From: Nocardioides halotolerans DSM 19273
GTDB taxonomy: Bacteria > Actinomycetota > Actinomycetes > Propionibacteriales > Nocardioidaceae
Reading direction: 5' to 3'
Length of the DNA: 64,000 nt
NCBI RefSeq assembly: GCF_000422805.1
Contig: NZ_KE383925.1
Coordinates: 159,234-223,233 of the forward strand
The translations under genes and the position numbers were made by a program. Shown in pieces: positions 55,560 to 63,356 of the stretch. The notes beneath the pieces were generated by a model. It saw nothing but the letters and a program-made list of their open reading frames with translations, did no database searches and was not told the DNA's origin. The number at the start of each line of letters is the position of its first letter. Positions within the stretch are counted from its first letter, which is position 1.

Positions 55560-56944
55560 CCCTCACCGCCGAGTCGACCGCACGCGAGCAGGCGGCCGCC
55601 GTACGCCGCACGGAGATCTCCGCCCGCGAGCTGCTCGACCTCCACCTGGCCCGCATCGCCGAGCGCAACCCCGAGCTCAACGCGATCGTCAGCCTCGACG
55701 AGGAGCGGGCGCGCGAAGGCGCCGCCCACGCCGACGAGCGGCTGGCGCGGGGCGACGAGGTCGGCCCCCTCCACGGGCTGCCGTTCGCCTTCAAGGACAC
55801 CCACGCCGTGGCCGGCTGGCGGACGACGTTCGGCTCCCCGCTGTTCAAGGACTTCGTGCCCGAGCAGGACGAGCTGCTCGTCGAGCGGATCCGCGCGGCC
55901 GGGGTGGTCGTGATCGGCAGGACCAACGTGCCCGAGTTCGCGGCCGGGTCGCACACGTTCAACACGATCTTCGGTACGACGCTCAACCCCGTCGACCCGA
56001 CCCGCTCCGCCGGCGGCTCCTCCGGGGGCGCCGCCTGCGCGCTCGCGGCCGGCATGGTCCCGCTGGCGGACGGCTCCGACATGGGTGGCTCGCTGCGCAA
56101 CCCCGCGTCGTTCTGCGGCGTCGTCGGCCTGCGGCCGAGCCTGGGCCGGGTGCCGCAGTGGCCGCTCTACAACCAGTGGGAGACCACCTCGGTGGGCGGT
56201 CCGCTCGCCCGCAACGTCGGCGACCTCGCGCTGCTGCTCAGCGTCATCGCCGGACCCGACCCGCGGGCGCCCCAGGCGCTCGGCGACCCGGGCGTCGTGT
56301 TCGCGCCGCCGGTCAGCGGCTCCCTGGCCGGGCTGCGCGTCGCGGTCGCGCCCGACCTCGGCGGCCAGCTCGAGGTCGACGCCGAGGTCGCCACGGTGGT
56401 CGGCCGCTCCGCGGACGTCCTGGCCGGGGCCGGCGCGACGGTCTCCTCGGCGTACCCCACGCTCACCGAGGCCGACGACACCTTCCGCACCCTCCGCGCG
56501 TGGCACTTCCAGGCGATGTTCGGCGCGCTGCTGGCCGAGCACCCCGACGCCTTCAAGTCCTCGCTGGCCGACAACATCCGCGCGGGGGAGCACCTGACCG
56601 GCGCCGACGTCGCCCGCGCCTACCGCCAGCGCACCTCGCTCTCCGAGAGGATGCGGGAGTTCTTCGCCGACCACGACCTGCTGGTCCTGCCCGCCGCGCA
56701 GGTGCCGCCGTTCCCCGCCGACCAGGAGTTCCCGACCGAGATCAACGGCAGGGCCCTCGACACCTACCTCGACTGGATGCGGGCCTGCTACCTGATCACC
56801 GTCACCGGCTGCCCCGCGATCTCCGTTCCCTTCGGGCGGACGCCGGACGGCCTGCCCGTCGGTGTCCAGCTCGTGGCGCCGCACGGAGCCGACCGGTTCC
56901 TCCTCGAGGTCGCCGCGGCGCTCGAGGCCGAGGTCGCGCCGTGA
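55556..56944 (+). CDS. Amidase (amidase signature family)
   Basis: The 462-residue enzyme has the Ser-cisSer-Lys triad: K80 in PFAFKDTHAV, S155 in SAGGSSGGAA and S179 in SDMGGSLRNPAS. It hydrolyses C-N bonds of linear or cyclic amides in the cytosol. The GTG start overlaps the CoxG-like gene, and the stop overlaps the regulator gene, so it belongs to the hydroxylase operon. Substrates could be a ring-opened ureido or oxamate-like amide; this is inference from context only. Confidence 0.9.
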   Translation: MTLTAESTAREQAAAVRRTEISARELLDLHLARIAERNPELNAIVSLDEERAREGAAHADERLARGDEVGPLHGLPFAFKDTHAVAGWRTTFGSPLFKDFVPEQDELLVERIRAAGVVVIGRTNVPEFAAGSHTFNTIFGTTLNPVDPTRSAGGSSGGAACALAAGMVPLADGSDMGGSLRNPASFCGVVGLRPSLGRVPQWPLYNQWETTSVGGPLARNVGDLALLLSVIAGPDPRAPQALGDPGVVFAPPVSGSLAGLRVAVAPDLGGQLEVDAEVATVVGRSADVLAGAGATVSSAYPTLTEADDTFRTLRAWHFQAMFGALLAEHPDAFKSSLADNIRAGEHLTGADVARAYRQRTSLSERMREFFADHDLLVLPAAQVPPFPADQEFPTEINGRALDTYLDWMRACYLITVTGCPAISVPFGRTPDGLPVGVQLVAPHGADRFLLEVAAALEAEVAP

Positions 56945-57687
56945 CCGCCGACGAGGAGGCCGACCAGTACGTCCGCGACGGCATCCCGGCGTTCGTGGCG
57001 GTCTACGACCGCATCCTCGAGCTCGTGCGCGGGCTCGCCCCCGCCGACCCGCTGCCCGGGGAGGTCGCCCTGGCGGGCGACCTCGGGGTCACCCGGGCGC
57101 TCGTGAGGGAGGCCCTGCTCCTGCTCGAGGAGGACGGCAAGGTCTCGCGCGAGCGGGGGCTGTGGAGGGTCGCGCCGGTCGTCGAGCCGGCGGCGTTCAC
57201 CGACAGCTTCCACCGCATGCTCGGCGGGCGGGCGCGACCGGTCCGCCGCCTGCTGGTCGGCATCGAGGACGGCAGCCACTGGTCGCACGAGCTGCTGCGC
57301 GCGCAGACCCGGGTCCTCGTGTGGGAGACGGTCTTCGAGCACGACGACGTGCTGCTTGCCTCCACGCTCGAGATGATGGCGCTCGCCGCCGTGCCGCCCG
57401 AGCTGGTCGAGGAGCTTGACCGCGAGAAGCACGACCTCACGCAGTGGCCGACGATGCTCGAGGCGCTCGGCGCCGACCGCCGCGCTCGGCTGACCGCGGA
57501 GCTCTGGCGGCTCTCGCCGATCTCGCGCGCCACCGAGCGGCTCTCGTGGATGGAGCTGCCGCTGCACGGCATCCCCGCGGCACTGACCGTCGTGCTGGCC
57601 GAGGACGGCGTGCCGGTCTACCTCGCCAAGAACATCCTCGACCTCGGCACCTTCGACCTGGTCGTCGACCAGCTCGGTCCGGCGTGA
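56941..57687 (+). CDS. GntR-like transcriptional regulator
   Basis: The 248-residue protein has a winged helix-turn-helix similar to GntR (LPGEVALAGDLGVTRALVREALLLLEEDGKV, about 38-68) and an effector domain (LLRAQTRVLVWETVFEHDD; LPLHGIPAALTVVLAEDGVPVYLAKNILDLG) that looks UTRA-like. The family's usual LPSE is LPGE here. Its start overlaps the amidase stop (GTGA), so it is made with the operon it probably controls. An operator in 49548-49738 is likely. Confidence 0.72.
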   Translation: MTADEEADQYVRDGIPAFVAVYDRILELVRGLAPADPLPGEVALAGDLGVTRALVREALLLLEEDGKVSRERGLWRVAPVVEPAAFTDSFHRMLGGRARPVRRLLVGIEDGSHWSHELLRAQTRVLVWETVFEHDDVLLASTLEMMALAAVPPELVEELDREKHDLTQWPTMLEALGADRRARLTAELWRLSPISRATERLSWMELPLHGIPAALTVVLAEDGVPVYLAKNILDLGTFDLVVDQLGPA

Positions 57688-57691
57688 GCGG

Positions 57692-57940
57692 TCAGCCCAG
57701 GTAGGTCTCCACCGTGCCCGGGTCGCGCACGGCGGCGTCGTCCGCGCTCTCGCCGTACTCCCGCTTCGCGCGGCGCTGCCGCAGCAGGTCCCAGCACTGG
57801 TCGAGCTCGACCTCGATGTCCTTGAGCCGCGCGTGCTCGTCGTCGGCAGTGATCTCGCCGGCCTGGAGCGAGGCACGCAACCGGTGCTCCTCGTCGATGA
57901 GCGAGCTGATCCTGCCCTGGATGTCGCTGTCCTCCGCCAT
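57692..57940 (-). CDS. DUF2630 protein
   Basis: The 82-residue protein MAEDSDIQGRISSLIDEEH continues LRASLQAGEITADDEHARLKDIEVELDQCWDLLRQRRAKR and ends TVETYLG. This is the DUF2630 pattern, a short helical coiled-coil-like protein of unknown function, common as a single gene in actinobacteria. It is on the opposite strand between the regulator and hyuA and is probably not part of the catabolic pathway. Confidence 0.88.
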   Translation of the reverse strand: MAEDSDIQGRISSLIDEEHRLRASLQAGEITADDEHARLKDIEVELDQCWDLLRQRRAKREYGESADDAAVRDPGTVETYLG

Positions 57941-57992
57941 GGAGCAAGTGTGCACCCGTCGCGCCACCTCGCGGGCCTGACAGAGTGGCCCC

Positions 57993-60101
57993 ATGGCGCG
58001 CCGCATCCGCATCGGCATCGACACCGGAGGCACGTTCACCGACGTGGTCGCCTTCGACGAGGACACCGGTGAGCTGGTCACCACCAAGACCCCGTCGACG
58101 CCCGGCAACCCGGCCGACGGCTTCCTGGCCGGCATCGACAAGGTGCTCGGGCTGCTCGGGGCGACCGGCGCCGACATCGACGCGGTGTCGCACGGCACCA
58201 CCGTCGCGACCAACCAGCTGCTCGAGGGCAAGGTCGACCGGCTCGGGTTCGTGACCAACACCGGCTACGAGGCGATGCTCGAGATCGCCCGGCAGTCGGT
58301 GCCCGACGGCTACGGCAACAGCTACTTCTGGGTCAAGCCCGACCGGATCGTGCCTCGCGATCTGGTCAAGGGCGTCGAGGGCCGGCTGGACGTGAACGGC
58401 GACGAGGTGCGGCCCTTCGACGAGGGCGGCGCGCGGGCCGTCGCGCGGTGGTTCCGCGACCACGGCGTCGACACGCTCGGGGTGTGCTTCCTGCACGCCT
58501 ACGCCGACCCGGTGCACGAGGAGCGGATGCGGCAGGTCCTCCGCGAGGAGCACCCCGACGCCGTCGTGTCGCTCTCCAGCGAGGTGCTGCGCGAGTACCG
58601 CGAGTACGAGCGCGCGATGACGACGCTCGTCGACGCCGCCGTCAAGCCGCGCCTCTCGGCCTACGTCAACAACATCAAGGCGCGCCTCACGTCGTACGAC
58701 GACCGGGTCATCCCGTTCTACGTGATGAAGTCGAACGGCGGCGTGCTCTCGGCCGACGAGGTGGTGCACCAGCCGATCACCACCGTGCTGTCCGGGCCGG
58801 CGGCGGGTGCGCTGGGCGCGGCGCTGATCGCGAAGGTCGCGGGCTTCGACCGCGTGCTGACCTCCGACGGTGGCGGCACGTCGACCGACGTGTCGGTCGT
58901 GATCGACGGCGAGCCCACGCTCACGACGGAGGGCTCGGTCGGGGCGTTCCCGTCGAAGATCCCGATGATCGACGTCGTCACGGTCGGTGCGGGCGGCGGC
59001 TCGATCGCCTGGCTCTCGCCCGAGGGCACGCTCAAGGTCGGCCCGCAGTCGGCGGGCGCGGACCCCGGCCCCCTCTGCTACGGCAAGGGCGGCACCGAGG
59101 TCACGATCACCGACGCCCACGTCGTGCTCGGCCGGATCCCGCCGCACCTGCTCGGCGGGGAGATCCCGCTCGACGTCGACGCCGCTCGGGCCGGGGTCGA
59201 GGCGCTCGCCTCCGAGCTGGGCCTCTCGCCGGAGGCCTGCGCCACCGGCATCCTCGAGATCTCGGCCTGGAACCAGGCCAACGCCCTGCGCCAGGTCACG
59301 GTCAAGCGCGGGCTCGACGTCCGCGACTTCACGCTGACGACGTTCGGCGGCTCCGGGTCGCTGCTGCTGTGCCGGCTGATGGACGTGCTCGGCATCCCGA
59401 CCGTGCTGGTGCCGCCCAACCCGGGCAACGTCTCGGCGTTCGGGCTGCTCACGGTCGACGTGAAGAACGACTACGTGCAGACCCACGTCGCCCTGGCCTC
59501 GGCGCTCGACCCGGCCACGGTCGCGGCGGCGTACGACCAGCTCGCCACGCGCGCCGCCGAGGCGCTCGCGAAGGAGGGCTTCGCGCCCGAGCAGCACCAG
59601 TTCGCCCGGACAGCCGACCTGCGCTACTTCGGCCAGGCCTTCGAGGTGCGCGTCGCGGTGCCGGACGGCCCGGTCGACGCGGCCGTGCTCGCCCAGGTCG
59701 CCGACCGCTTCCACGCCGAGCACCGGGCGCTCTACGGCTACGACTTCTCCCGAGACCCCACCCAGCAGGTCGAGTGGGTCAACCTCCGTGTCTCCGGCAT
59801 CGGTCCGATCCGGCGGCCCGAGATCCGCCGCCATTCGCCGTCGAGTGACCCAGATGGCAGGTCTGGGAACGCTCCCGACCTGCTGAATGGGTCACTCGAC
59901 GGAGGGCGGAGGGTCTGCTTCGAGGCCGAGCAGGGGTACGTCGACACGCCGGTCGTGCAGCGGAGCACGCTCGCCCCGGGGCAGCAGGTCGCGGGGCCGG
60001 TGATCATCGAGGAGTTCGGGTCGACGGTGCCGGTGCACCCCGGCTTCGGGGTGCGGGTCGACGAGTACCTCAACCTGATCGTGACGAGGGAGGACGCGTG
60101 A
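57993..60101 (+). CDS. hyuA: ATP-dependent hydantoinase/oxoprolinase subunit A
   Basis: The 702-residue protein has the HyuA motifs: N-terminal phosphate-binding GIDTGGTFTDVVAFDE, VSHGTTVATNQLLEGK, TSDGGGTSTDVSVV, VGAGGGSIAWLS, GPQSAGADPGPLCYG and TFGGSGSLLLCRLMD. With HyuB it opens 5-membered cyclic imides (hydantoins, N-methylhydantoin, 5-oxoproline) at the cost of ATP. Residues 616-637 (PSSDPDGRSGNAP... ) are encoded by a 65-bp inverted repeat that looks inserted in a surface loop. The frame stays open. It overlaps hyuB by 4 bp. Confidence 0.9.
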   Translation: MARRIRIGIDTGGTFTDVVAFDEDTGELVTTKTPSTPGNPADGFLAGIDKVLGLLGATGADIDAVSHGTTVATNQLLEGKVDRLGFVTNTGYEAMLEIARQSVPDGYGNSYFWVKPDRIVPRDLVKGVEGRLDVNGDEVRPFDEGGARAVARWFRDHGVDTLGVCFLHAYADPVHEERMRQVLREEHPDAVVSLSSEVLREYREYERAMTTLVDAAVKPRLSAYVNNIKARLTSYDDRVIPFYVMKSNGGVLSADEVVHQPITTVLSGPAAGALGAALIAKVAGFDRVLTSDGGGTSTDVSVVIDGEPTLTTEGSVGAFPSKIPMIDVVTVGAGGGSIAWLSPEGTLKVGPQSAGADPGPLCYGKGGTEVTITDAHVVLGRIPPHLLGGEIPLDVDAARAGVEALASELGLSPEACATGILEISAWNQANALRQVTVKRGLDVRDFTLTTFGGSGSLLLCRLMDVLGIPTVLVPPNPGNVSAFGLLTVDVKNDYVQTHVALASALDPATVAAAYDQLATRAAEALAKEGFAPEQHQFARTADLRYFGQAFEVRVAVPDGPVDAAVLAQVADRFHAEHRALYGYDFSRDPTQQVEWVNLRVSGIGPIRRPEIRRHSPSSDPDGRSGNAPDLLNGSLDGGRRVCFEAEQGYVDTPVVQRSTLAPGQQVAGPVIIEEFGSTVPVHPGFGVRVDEYLNLIVTREDA
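59838..59902. repeat. 65-bp inverted repeat inside the hyuA coding sequence
   Basis: Perfect 15-bp arms CCGTCGAGTGACCCA (59838-59852) and TGGGTCACTCGACGG (59888-59902) enclose an inner pair GCAGGTC...GACCTGC. The element starts on a codon boundary and adds about 22 low-complexity residues to HyuA without breaking the frame. Confidence 0.85.
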
Positions 60102-62029
60102 GCGACAGCAGGAGGGCGCCGACCCAGTTCCCCTACGGCCACCTCACCGCGGACGCCGGCGCCGGCGCCGACCTGGTGCTGGTCGAGATCGTCCAGGGCT
60201 CGCTGGCCTCGGTCGAGATGGAGGTCGAGACCGCGATCGGGCGCACCAGCCGCAGCCCCATGATCCGCGACGCCCACGACTTCCGCGCCGGCATCCACGA
60301 CCGGCTGCTGCGCAAGCTGACCGGGCGCTCGTACTCCGCGCTCGTCCACCCCGTCGCGCGCGACTTCCCGCTCGAGGAGATGCGCGAGGGCGACGTCTTC
60401 TTCCACAACGACGTCTACCGCTCCGAGGGCGGCATCGGCCACCTGCCCGACCTGTGCGTGACGGTGCCGGTCTTCAGCGGCGGCCGGGTCGTGGCCTTCG
60501 TCCAGGCGTTCGGCCACCACGACGACATCGGCGGCGCCGTGCCCGGCTCGATGCCGAGCCACGCGACGAGCGTCTTCGAGGAGGGCCTGATGGTCCCCCC
60601 GATCCGGCTCTGGGACGCCGGGGTGCCCAACCGCGCGGCGCTCACGATCATGACCCGCAACTCCCGGATGCCCGAGTCGCTGGCCGCCGACCTCGACGCG
60701 GAGTGCTCGGCCTGCCTGATGGGCGCGCGCCGGCTGGGCGAGCTGTTCGACCGGTACGGCGTCGAGACGGTCGAATCGTGCTTCGACGCGATCCTGAGCC
60801 GGACGACGGAGACCTACCGGCGCGAGATCCTCGGCAAGATCCCGGTCGGCACCTGGGTCTGGGAGGACTACGCGGAGCACGACGGCGTCGACGAGCCGAT
60901 GCTGCACACCCAGCGGATCACGCTGACCCGCACGGCCGCCGACGACCCTGGTGCTGATGGGCAGAGTGGCGAGCGGCTGATCCTCGACTTCGGCGGCACC
61001 AGCCCGCAGGCCAAGGGACCCATCAACCACGTCGGCGACGCCAGTGACGGGGTCTTCCTCAAGAAGTGGCTGGCGCCGATCCTGCGCAACCTCGCCGACA
61101 CCCCCGAGCGGATGGCCGAGCTCGACGTCAACGAGGGCATCGTGCCGCTGATCGAGATGCGGTTCCCGCCGCCCGGGACGCTCCTGACGCCGGTCTTCCC
61201 GGCGCCCACCAACGCCCGCACCTTCGTGATCCTGCGCCTGCTCGGCGTGCTCGCCGGGGTCGTGGCCAAGGCCGTCGACGGCCGGATGCCGGCCGACCAG
61301 GAGACGATCCGCTACACCGGCGTCTACGGCGAGGACCTCGAGGGCCGGCCCTACCTCATGCGCGAGGTGCTCGGCGGCGGCTCAGGAGGCCGCTACTACG
61401 CCGACGGCGAGGACACGATCCATGTCGTACCCGACTCGCGGAACCTGCCCACGGAGTTCACCGAGGCGCGGTTCCCGTTCCGGGTCGAGTCGCTGTCCCT
61501 CGCCGTCGACAGCGGGGGAGCCGGGCAGTTCCGCGGCGGCCTGGGCTACGAGAAGCACATCCGGATGCTCAAGGACGGCCACTTCATGTCCATCGCGGAC
61601 CGCTCGATCCTCGCGTGCTGGGGCGTGAAGGGCGGCAAGGCGGGCCGGCCGTTCGAGGTCACGATCGACCCCGGCGGCCCCGCCGAGCGCGAGGTCGACG
61701 CGCTCGCCGACGCCGAGCCGGTCAAGGCCGGCGAGGTGATCCGCATCCGCACGACCGGGGGCGGTGGCTGGGGCAACCCGCTCGAGCGCGACCCGGCCCT
61801 CGTCGTTCGCGACGTGGTCTGGCGCAAGGTGTCACCGGAGGCGGCGCTGGCCGACTACGGCGTGGTGCTCACCGGCTCGCTGGACGACGACTCGCTGTCA
61901 CACGACGCCGCGGCGACCGACGCCGAGCGTGCGGCCCGCCCGGCGCCCACCGAGGCGTTCTTCGACCGCGGCCCGGGCTACGCCCGCCTGTCCGGCGGCC
62001 CGGCCCACGCCGAGGTCGACGTCCTGTAG
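60098..62029 (+). CDS. hyuB: ATP-dependent hydantoinase/oxoprolinase subunit B
   Basis: The 643-residue protein is HyuB: EIVQGSLASVEMEVETAIGRTSRSPMIRD at the start, GDVFFHNDVYRSEGGIGHLPDL, FGHHDDIGGAVPGSM, DFGGTSPQAKGPINH, SGGRYYADGEDTI and a C-terminal TTGGGGWGNPLERDPALV. These match hydantoinase B / oxoprolinase beta. It forms a complex with HyuA. The GTG start overlaps hyuA by 4 bp. Sequence alone does not separate hydantoin, N-methylhydantoin, acetone-carboxylase-like or oxoproline activity. Confidence 0.92.
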   Translation: MSDSRRAPTQFPYGHLTADAGAGADLVLVEIVQGSLASVEMEVETAIGRTSRSPMIRDAHDFRAGIHDRLLRKLTGRSYSALVHPVARDFPLEEMREGDVFFHNDVYRSEGGIGHLPDLCVTVPVFSGGRVVAFVQAFGHHDDIGGAVPGSMPSHATSVFEEGLMVPPIRLWDAGVPNRAALTIMTRNSRMPESLAADLDAECSACLMGARRLGELFDRYGVETVESCFDAILSRTTETYRREILGKIPVGTWVWEDYAEHDGVDEPMLHTQRITLTRTAADDPGADGQSGERLILDFGGTSPQAKGPINHVGDASDGVFLKKWLAPILRNLADTPERMAELDVNEGIVPLIEMRFPPPGTLLTPVFPAPTNARTFVILRLLGVLAGVVAKAVDGRMPADQETIRYTGVYGEDLEGRPYLMREVLGGGSGGRYYADGEDTIHVVPDSRNLPTEFTEARFPFRVESLSLAVDSGGAGQFRGGLGYEKHIRMLKDGHFMSIADRSILACWGVKGGKAGRPFEVTIDPGGPAEREVDALADAEPVKAGEVIRIRTTGGGGWGNPLERDPALVVRDVVWRKVSPEAALADYGVVLTGSLDDDSLSHDAAATDAERAARPAPTEAFFDRGPGYARLSGGPAHAEVDVL

Positions 62030-62075
62030 CGCTCCCGCCCCGACCGTGGTCGGCGGCCGGGCCTACCGTGGGGCG

Positions 62076-62873
62076 GTGACCTCCGCGGCTGACTTCCTGG
62101 CGCTCCACCACGGCACCGGCCTCGTGCTCCCCAACGCCTGGGACGCCGGCTCCGCCCGCATCCTCGAGCAGGTCGGCTTCCCGGCGATCGCCACCACCAG
62201 CGCGGGGATCGCGTGGGCGTGCGGTCTGCCCGACGGCGGACACCTCGACGCCGAGACGATGCTCGAGCACGTCGGCCGCATCGTCGCCGCGGTGGGCGTC
62301 CCCGTGAGCGCCGACCTCGAGTCGGGCTACGGCGCGACCCCCGACGACGTCGCGCGCACCGTGACGTGTGCCGTCGAGGTCGGCGTGGTCGGCGCCAACC
62401 TGGAGGACCAGGTCGGCGGCACGCTGTTCCCCATCGACGAGGCCGTCGAGCGCATCGCTGCCGCGCGGGCGGCCGCCCCGGCCGGGACCTTCGTGATCAA
62501 CGCGCGCACCGACACGTGGTTCGGCGGCACCACCGGCGACGTGTTCGACGAGACGGTCGAGCGGGCGACGCGCTACGCCGAGGCGGGCGCCGACTGCGTG
62601 TTCGTGCCGGGTGTCTCCGACGAGAACGACGTCCGGCGCCTGGCCGCCGCCGTTCCCGCCCCGCTCAACATCGTCGCCGGGCTGGCGAGCACGACCGACG
62701 CGCCCACCCTCTTCTCGCTCGGGGTCAAGCGGGTCAGCCTGGGCGGCAGCCTCACCCGGGCCGCCCTCAGCTTCCTCGAGCGGGCCGGTCGCGAGCTGCT
62801 CGACTCCGGCACGCTGGGCTTCCTCGACGGCGCCGTGTCCTACGCCGACCTGCAGCGCCGCTTCGGCGCCTGA
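62076..62873 (+). CDS. Isocitrate lyase/PEP mutase superfamily protein
   Basis: The 265-residue TIM-barrel protein has LVLPNAWDAGSARILEQVGF, TTSAGIAWACGLPDG, VSADLESGYG, VGANLEDQVGGTLFPI and VINARTDTW, the pattern of the ICL/PEPM family; DLESG and LEDQ hold the metal and oxyanion ligands. The KKCGH loop of true isocitrate lyases is absent, so this is a smaller lyase, mutase or hydrolase of unknown substrate. It lies 46 bp after hyuB and could belong to the same pathway, or be independent. Confidence 0.85.
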   Translation: MTSAADFLALHHGTGLVLPNAWDAGSARILEQVGFPAIATTSAGIAWACGLPDGGHLDAETMLEHVGRIVAAVGVPVSADLESGYGATPDDVARTVTCAVEVGVVGANLEDQVGGTLFPIDEAVERIAAARAAAPAGTFVINARTDTWFGGTTGDVFDETVERATRYAEAGADCVFVPGVSDENDVRRLAAAVPAPLNIVAGLASTTDAPTLFSLGVKRVSLGGSLTRAALSFLERAGRELLDSGTLGFLDGAVSYADLQRRFGA

Positions 62874-62919
62874 GCGGGCAGCCGCGGCCGCGTCGCCCCT
62901 GCGTGGCCGCTCGGGTCCT

Positions 62920-63258
62920 TCAGGCGAACCGCTTCCGCTGCTGCTTGACGAACGACCGACCCTTCTTCCGGGTGCGGCGGGCCGCCCTCGTCAGCTTCTT
63001 GGTGTCGACGCTGGGAGCCGCGTCCCGCGCCTTCCCCGCGCTGCGCCGAGCCGACTTGCCCAGCTCGGCCACCGGGTGGCGGACCTTGCGGGGGACCATC
63101 AGCGTCATCGCGTAGGAGAACAGCTTCTTCGACAGCATCAGCACCGGAATGCCCAGGGGCAGCAGGATCAGGGTCACGCTCAGGAGCACGCCCACCAGGC
63201 CCAGGACACCGGCAAGGATCCACAGCACGGACCCCACGAGAGCACGGAGAATACGCAT
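62920..63258 (-). CDS. Small membrane protein with basic tail
   Basis: The 112-residue protein starts at ATG 63258 after a GGGAGG site: MRILRALVGSVLWILAGVLGLVGVLLSVTL, then LPLGIPVLMLSKKLFSYAMTLMVPRK, giving two membrane segments, then a Lys/Arg-rich tail (RRSAGKARDA; TRAARRTRKKGRSF). I do not know its function; such small proteins often bind nucleic acid or partner proteins at the membrane. It ends before the convergent ICL-like gene. Confidence 0.7.
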   Translation of the reverse strand: MRILRALVGSVLWILAGVLGLVGVLLSVTLILLPLGIPVLMLSKKLFSYAMTLMVPRKVRHPVAELGKSARRSAGKARDAAPSVDTKKLTRAARRTRKKGRSFVKQQRKRFA

Positions 63259-63356
63259 CTCGCTCACCTCCCTCTCCGCGAGAGCGGTACCCACTCGGCC
63301 ACGGGAGGTCGGGGCGCGCTCCGGCGACACCCGCACGACGAGGGTGCGCCCGGGCC

